From NCBI GenBank assembly GCA_002179805.1, contig NAVB01006173.1, forward strand, positions 1-10,546: a stretch of 10,546 nucleotides of DNA. The letters run 5' to 3'. The translations under genes were made by a program, and so were the position numbers. Position 1 is the stretch's first letter; every line of letters begins with the position of its first letter. Shown here one piece after another: positions 6,568 through 10,546 of the stretch. The notes beneath the pieces are model-generated. The model did no database searches. It saw nothing but the letters and a program-made list of their open reading frames with translations, and was not told where the DNA came from. This DNA comes from Acanthamoeba lenticulata (Eukaryota; Discosea; Longamoebia; Acanthamoebidae).

Positions 6568-8056
6568 TTTCTTGTGGAGTGTCGGCACGCAGGCCGGCCA
6601 ACCACACGACAACGTTGGCAAAGGCCAACGGCTTCTTTGCGCTGTCGTCGCCTCCCTCGGCAGCTTCCTTCTCGCGCTCGGTCTTGCGCTCGTTCTCAAA
6701 GAAGCCATTAATCTCGTCATCACTGTACCGCTTCGAGAAGTGGATGAGGATGAAAGTGGTCTCCCTGTGCTCCAACACGAACGGGCGCAGGTCGCTCCAG
6801 TGCAGGTGTTGGCTGCCCGCCGCGGCGTCTTTGTGATCAGGCTGGAAGAACGTGCACTCGATGAACACCACCGGGTACGTGCTGCACGACGACGACGACA
6901 TCACAACATCGGCGATGTTAGCGCCCTCGAGTTGCCGTCATGGGGGAAACGAAAGGCCGCACCTGAGGAGCTTGCCGTGGTCGACGAGGACCTTGCCCGT
7001 GGTGTCGCCCAGGAAGACCATGTAGGGGATCTCGGCCTGCAGACGACGAAGCCGTGCGTTCTTAGTCTCGGACTCATCATTGGCAGTAGACGGCAGCCAT
7101 CCAAGGGCGGGCCGAGTACCTCCTCGTTGAGCTCGACGCCCTCCTTACGCAGCTGGCCCAGCTCGCGCCCGCTCTTGCCCTTGAACTCGTCCTTGAGGCG
7201 CTTGCGCTTCTCGAAGAAGCAGTAGCCCACGCTCGTCACGGGATGCTCGCAGTCGATGATCTGCGTCACCATCACCGGTGAGCACCACGGGCCTCCTCAG
7301 CGGACGGCACCACCACCATCACAACGACGGCGACGTACATGGGCCCAAAACTTGTTGTCGACTTGCACGGTCTGGCCCGCGGTCACGGGGATGTACGTGT
7401 AGCCCGCGCTCCTGCATAACGGGCGTCAGGTCCCACTAGGGCACTTTGAAGAGGTCATTGTCGTCCACTTGGCCGTCCATGTACCGGTCTTCGTAGTCGC
7501 TGGACTGCTGGTTGAGACGGTTCATGCCCGCCACGTAGGCCTCTACGAACGGCACCGCCTCTGCGGGCGCGTAGACCTGATGTGTTGCCGCGTGTGGCAA
7601 AGCCCCATTCCCCGATCAGGCCACGTCCACGTGCACGGCACCAACAAGTTGAGCCGAGGATGCAAACCTGGAGGGGCTTTCGGCGGTCGACGAGAAGAGG
7701 CAACATCATGGAGTGGTCGACGTCTGCACCGGGGACCAACAATAATGGAATTTTAAAGAGATTAATAAATAAAAATATCGGGATAAGAGTAAATAGATTT
7801 GGGAAGGAGGGTACGTGAGTGGGAGATGAAGACGATGTCCGGTTTGATCTGCGAAGTGGGCACTCCTGCGTCCAAGAACCACCGCATTTGCTTCACGTAG
7901 AAGCCCTGTTCCCCGCCTCGTCAGTCTATGAACGCGCGTGCGGTGGTCGTCGGGCGCAGCGGGACGTACGGTGGCTTCACCGGCGCGCGAGTAGCCGGAG
8001 ACGTGCCACTGCGAGAAGGGCAGCACCATCGAGGGCCATTCCTTTGGTTCCAACAT
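6563..8056 (-). CDS. tRNase Z (ELAC/TRZ1-type) metallo-beta-lactamase protein, eight exons, 310 aa
   Basis: Zinc-dependent endonuclease family that removes 3' trailers from tRNA precursors. Exons in transcript order: 8056-7970, 7905-7815, 7723-7668, 7576-7485, 7411-7339, 7260-7120, 7036-6963, 6881-6563; introns are 64, 91, 91, 73, 78, 83 and 81 nt. Metal-binding motifs in the joined protein: HSHVDH (His58, His60, Asp62, His63), CEHPV (His139), LGDT (Asp191) and IHFSKRY (His252). Also seen are GYSRAGEATGFYV near the N-terminus, GYCFFEKRKRLKDEF and ECTFFQPDH, all placed as in short plant-type tRNase Z. Length matches the short form (about 280-310). An in-frame TAA lies 15 nt before the ATG, supporting this start. 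No targeting peptide is evident. The fourth intron (7484-7412) is the least certain. A related MBL hydrolase with another substrate is the main alternative. Confidence 0.85.
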
Positions 8057-8426
8057 GTCCCTGTTTTTGTTTTATCTGATATGGTAGTCTCGAGTAGTGC
8101 ACCCGTCAAAATGGGTAGCCTGTTTTGTGGGTGGCGTGCTACAGTAGTTCGCACACATTTCCGCCTTCTTGTTCGTCGAACGCAGTTGCGCGGCTCGTCC
8201 TCAACAACGGGCGGCACGTCGACACTGAAGAATGTCAACAACGCAATTTCTTTGCCTTGTTGGCCTCTGCGGCAGTCCATCTGTTGTCTCCAATTGCAGC
8301 GCCACTTTGCGTAACGGGCGCGGGCTTCAACGTTGCGGGCCGCCGTCTTTCCGCACTGGCTGCTGTCTCTTGGCTGCCGTCACCCGCCTCCACGCACATT
8401 TTTTACTTTATTTATTTTTAAAACAA
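8057..8426. promoter_or_regulatory. Divergent 370-bp spacer between the tRNase Z and RapGAP genes
   Basis: The flanking genes point away from each other, so this should be a shared promoter region. Most of it is of average composition, with open frames in all three plus-strand phases and no family motif in any. The RapGAP-proximal 30 bp (8397-8426) are nearly pure A/T (TTTATTTATTTTTAAAAC) and could be a TATA-like element or a 5' UTR. An upstream non-coding or coding exon of the RapGAP gene cannot be excluded. Confidence 0.4.
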
Positions 8427-10546
8427 ATGTTTTCATATGCGCCCGGATGGATCGTGGAGGGCTTGACGGACGGTGATGAGCGGTGGAACGGTGGCGAATC
8501 GTTTGTGGAAAAGAGACGAAATGGACTGGTCCCGCATTTCTCCACTCTTTCGGCCTCATTGTCATCTGCCTCCTTGTCTTCGTCCTCTTCCTCTTCTTCG
8601 TCGTCACCACTCGCTTCTTCTGCATCAGCATTCGTTGGGCCTAAGGGCTCGGCTTGTCCCTTCTACCCGCCTCAACGCTCCGTTCTGGCCCAACTCGGCC
8701 CAGAGGACCAACTGTACCAAATTTCACACTTTTATCGCCTCCATTACCTCGACACAGGTGCCCTTCTCCAACATTTATTTTCCGATTTATTTAATGCTTG
8801 TTGCCTCTGGTTTTCATCTTATTGCTCTACAAATCACACAAGATTGGAAATAAATAATTAAATAAAAAACAAAAACAAAATAAAAATATTATTAACACCA
8901 TCAACAACACAGCACACAAGAACTACTTGGTGCACGTTCGCGGGGGCGGCCTGATGATCGTCTCCCTCTTCTTCCACGACCAGGCCCACTACCACCTCCT
9001 CGTCCGCTTCCAGGTGCGTCCCTCCTCCCCCCGTCGTCCTCTTTTCCTCTACGCGCCACGTCTCACGAGCAGCGACGCGTCGATGCATGGGCGGGCCCAG
9101 GGCTGCACGGACTTTTGCACGATCGACCGACAGCAGCTCTCCAACTCGTTCTGGAAGCGCGTCCTCGGCATCGAGTGCGTTCCTCTTGCTTGCACTCTCT
9201 CTCTCTTGCGCAAAAGCAAAGCGCGAAGGCTGACCGCTTTTGTTGGGGGACAGGCCCGGGCTGCAGGACCTCCTGAGCATCGCCAAGCCCGACGTGACGG
9301 TGACCAGCGTGACGTCCCTCCCCAACACGTCTGCCCTCCAGAAGGAGATCATCGTACGCACCTTCCCCCATCAGCGCAATCATGATGATCGTGACGATGA
9401 CGATGATGCTGATGTTGTTGATGACGTTGATGACGTTGATGTTGTTGGGGGGGAAGGCGCTGGACGAGCCGGCGCCCCGGTCCGACGGGATACGAGTCGG
9501 GGTGGTCTACTGCGAGGCGCACCAGACCAACGAAAACGAGTTCTTCTCCAATCGTAATGCGCTCCGCTCAATCCGCATTTCGTCAATCAATCAATCCACC
9601 AATCCACCAATCACAGCCGTTTGGCTCACACACACGCGCGTCGTGTTGTGTCGTGTCGTGTCGCGTTGGCATGGAGCAGTCAAGACGAGCCCTGAATTCG
9701 AGGACTTTCTGGAGCTGCTCGGGGAGCGAATCGAGCTCCTCGGGTGGACCGGCCACAACGGCGGCCTCGACACTCATAGTTCGCCCCCCCCCCGCACACG
9801 CGCGCGTTCGTGCGTGTGCTGATACGTGTGTGTGAATGATGGTGACCCGCGCGCAGAGGGACGATCGGGGACGCACTCGGTGTACACGCGGTGGCGCGAG
9901 GAGGAGATCATGTTCCACGTGTCAACGCTGCTGCCCCTCTACGAGAAGGACCCGCAGCAGCTCGAGCGCAAGAAGCACATCGGCAACGACCGTGTGGTCA
10001 TCATCTTCAAGGACGGCGACCAGCCTCACCCGCCCGACTCCATCGCCTCCAAGACCAACCGTACGGCTTTTGTTTGTTTGTTTGTTTGTTTTTCTTTTTG
10101 TTTTTGTTTTTTTATATATATCTTTTTGTTATTTATCTCATCCTATTATTAAAAAATTATTAATAGAAATATGCTTTTAATATTTTATTAAATATTGTAA
10201 GATCACTAAACTTCACACACACGATAACAGAGATCATGATTCTGATTCAAGTGTGCGGCAAAGCGGAGGCGCCCGACGACGACAATGTCTACTACAAGTA
10301 CGGGCACGACTTGAAGGGCCTCCTATGACAAATGATGAATGGGGATGGTGATCGTTAACAACAGCATCTAAATAATCACAACACCAACAACAGGGTGTCT
10401 GTGGCGCGGAAGAAGACGGTGCCGCGATTCGAGCCGAGCATGCCAGAGCCTCCGATCTTCTGCCGTGGCCCCGCCTTTCGCGAGTTTTTGTTTACCAAAG
10501 GTGCTGCTGCTGCTGCTTCCTTCTTCTTCCTTCTACTTCATGGCTG
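8427..10546 (+). CDS. Rap1GAP-like GTPase-activating protein, ten exons seen, 3' end outside window
   Basis: Speeds GTP hydrolysis by Rap-type small GTPases, switching off adhesion/cytoskeleton signalling. Exons: 8427-8472, 8629-8757, 8913-9013, 9101-9174, 9254-9353, 9457-9553, 9680-9778, 9857-10060, 10231-10297, 10394-10500; a donor GT follows at 10501. Joined, 341 residues: [19 protein letters not shown] (43-68 region) begins the dimerisation half seen in Rap1GAP. The catalytic half has [46 protein letters not shown] (the exon 7/8 join lies inside this), [13 protein letters not shown], and [14 protein letters not shown] with the catalytic asparagine thumb at Asn259. PEPPIF and FREFLFTK end the domain. 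Exon 1 ([16 protein letters not shown] at -3 of the ATG) is least certain: it rests on phase, on C/G-ending codons and on resemblance to the YWIEG segment of Rap1GAP. C-terminal domains lie beyond the edge. Confidence 0.85.
9354..9456 (+). repeat. RapGAP intron with GAT/GTT trinucleotide runs
   Basis: A 103-nt intron (GTACGC donor, GGGAAG acceptor) whose body (about 9380-9447) is imperfect GATGAC, GATGATG and GTTGTTGATG repeats followed by seven G. Removing it joins KEII to ALDEP in phase 0. Without removal the frame of the next exon is lost. Confidence 0.6.
9554..9679 (+). repeat. RapGAP intron with CAATCAAT and GTGTCGTG runs
   Basis: A 126-nt intron (GTAATG donor, GAGCAG acceptor). It holds tandem ATCA/CCAATCCAC-like units (about 9588-9613), a CACACACACGCGCG stretch (about 9628-9641) and a TGTGTCGTGTCGTGTCG run (about 9646-9663). 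Joining FFSN and KTSPEFEDF through a Leu codon (phase 1) restores the Rap1GAP-like domain. Confidence 0.65.
9779..9856 (+). repeat. RapGAP intron with C10 and alternating CA/CG/TG tracts
   Basis: A 78-nt intron (GTTCGC donor, GCGCAG acceptor). It contains a run of ten C (about 9784-9793), then CACACGCGCGCG and CGTGCGTGTG and later GTGTGTGTG, so it is mostly alternating purine-pyrimidine. The splice joins GGLDTH and [10 protein letters not shown] through a Lys codon, inside a conserved stretch, which fixes both splice sites. Confidence 0.75.
10069..10121 (+). repeat. (TTTG)n microsatellite and T-rich tract in a RapGAP intron
   Basis: The 170-nt intron 10061-10230 begins GTACGG and has about five to six TTTG/TGTT units followed by T-rich sequence and TATATATA (about 10114-10121). 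The rest is AT-rich up to the acceptor AACAG at 10230. It is the longest intron in the window. Confidence 0.8.

Noticed and set aside
8232..8426. Possible upstream extension of the RapGAP protein from an ATG at 8232
   Set aside because: The frame passes through nearly pure A/T sequence (8397-8426) with none of the codon bias of real exons. The ATG at 8427 right after it has an A at -3 and fits better.
8545..8633. An apparent transmembrane helix ([17 protein letters not shown]) upstream of the RapGAP domain
   Set aside because: It comes from translating a pyrimidine tract that ends in a strong CAG acceptor at 8628. The transporter intron 1503-1594 gives the same false hydrophobic run. The exon 8629-8757 in another frame fits the Rap1GAP alignment, so this is best read as intron.

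Overview
The window looks like a gene-dense stretch of a free-living amoeba or similar protist chromosome, most likely Acanthamoeba-like; that is an inference. Coding exons are GC-rich with a strong preference for C or G at third positions. Introns are short (63 to 170 nt in the models below, median about 87), all GT...AG. UTRs and spacers are AT-rich or simple-sequence, and products are typically eukaryotic. No bacterial operon, mobile element, rRNA, tRNA or CRISPR array was found.

Layout, left to right: the last 34 codons of an unrecognised plus-strand gene (1-105); an intronless sigma-like glutathione S-transferase (minus, 241-891); a four-exon EamA/WAT1-type drug/metabolite transporter (minus, 1111-2615); about 0.9 kb of simple-sequence spacer; an intronless ankyrin-repeat protein (minus, 3502-4536); about 0.76 kb of spacer; a five-exon monoacylglycerol-lipase-like hydrolase (minus, 5296-6472); 90 bp further on, an eight-exon tRNase Z-type metallo-beta-lactamase protein (minus, 6563-8056); then a divergent 370-bp spacer and a Rap1GAP-like GTPase-activating protein (plus, from about 8427) that runs off the right edge after ten exons.

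Exon structures were worked out by hand. GT/AG sites were chosen so that reading phase is kept at every junction and the joined protein keeps its family motifs. Each of the 23 complete introns satisfies both conditions, although a few junctions (first RapGAP exon, fourth tRNase Z intron) are less certain and are flagged.

The genes do not form a pathway. They serve detoxification, membrane transport, a protein-interaction scaffold, acylglycerol hydrolysis, tRNA 3' end maturation and Ras-family signalling. The window is ordinary housekeeping and signalling sequence. The points worth a second look are local: a 90-bp intergenic space with a polyadenylation hexamer over the stop codon and a TATA box, an E2F-like element shared by two upstream regions, a 16-bp perfect palindrome, and catalytic motifs split by introns. 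I see no convincing undescribed multi-gene system.
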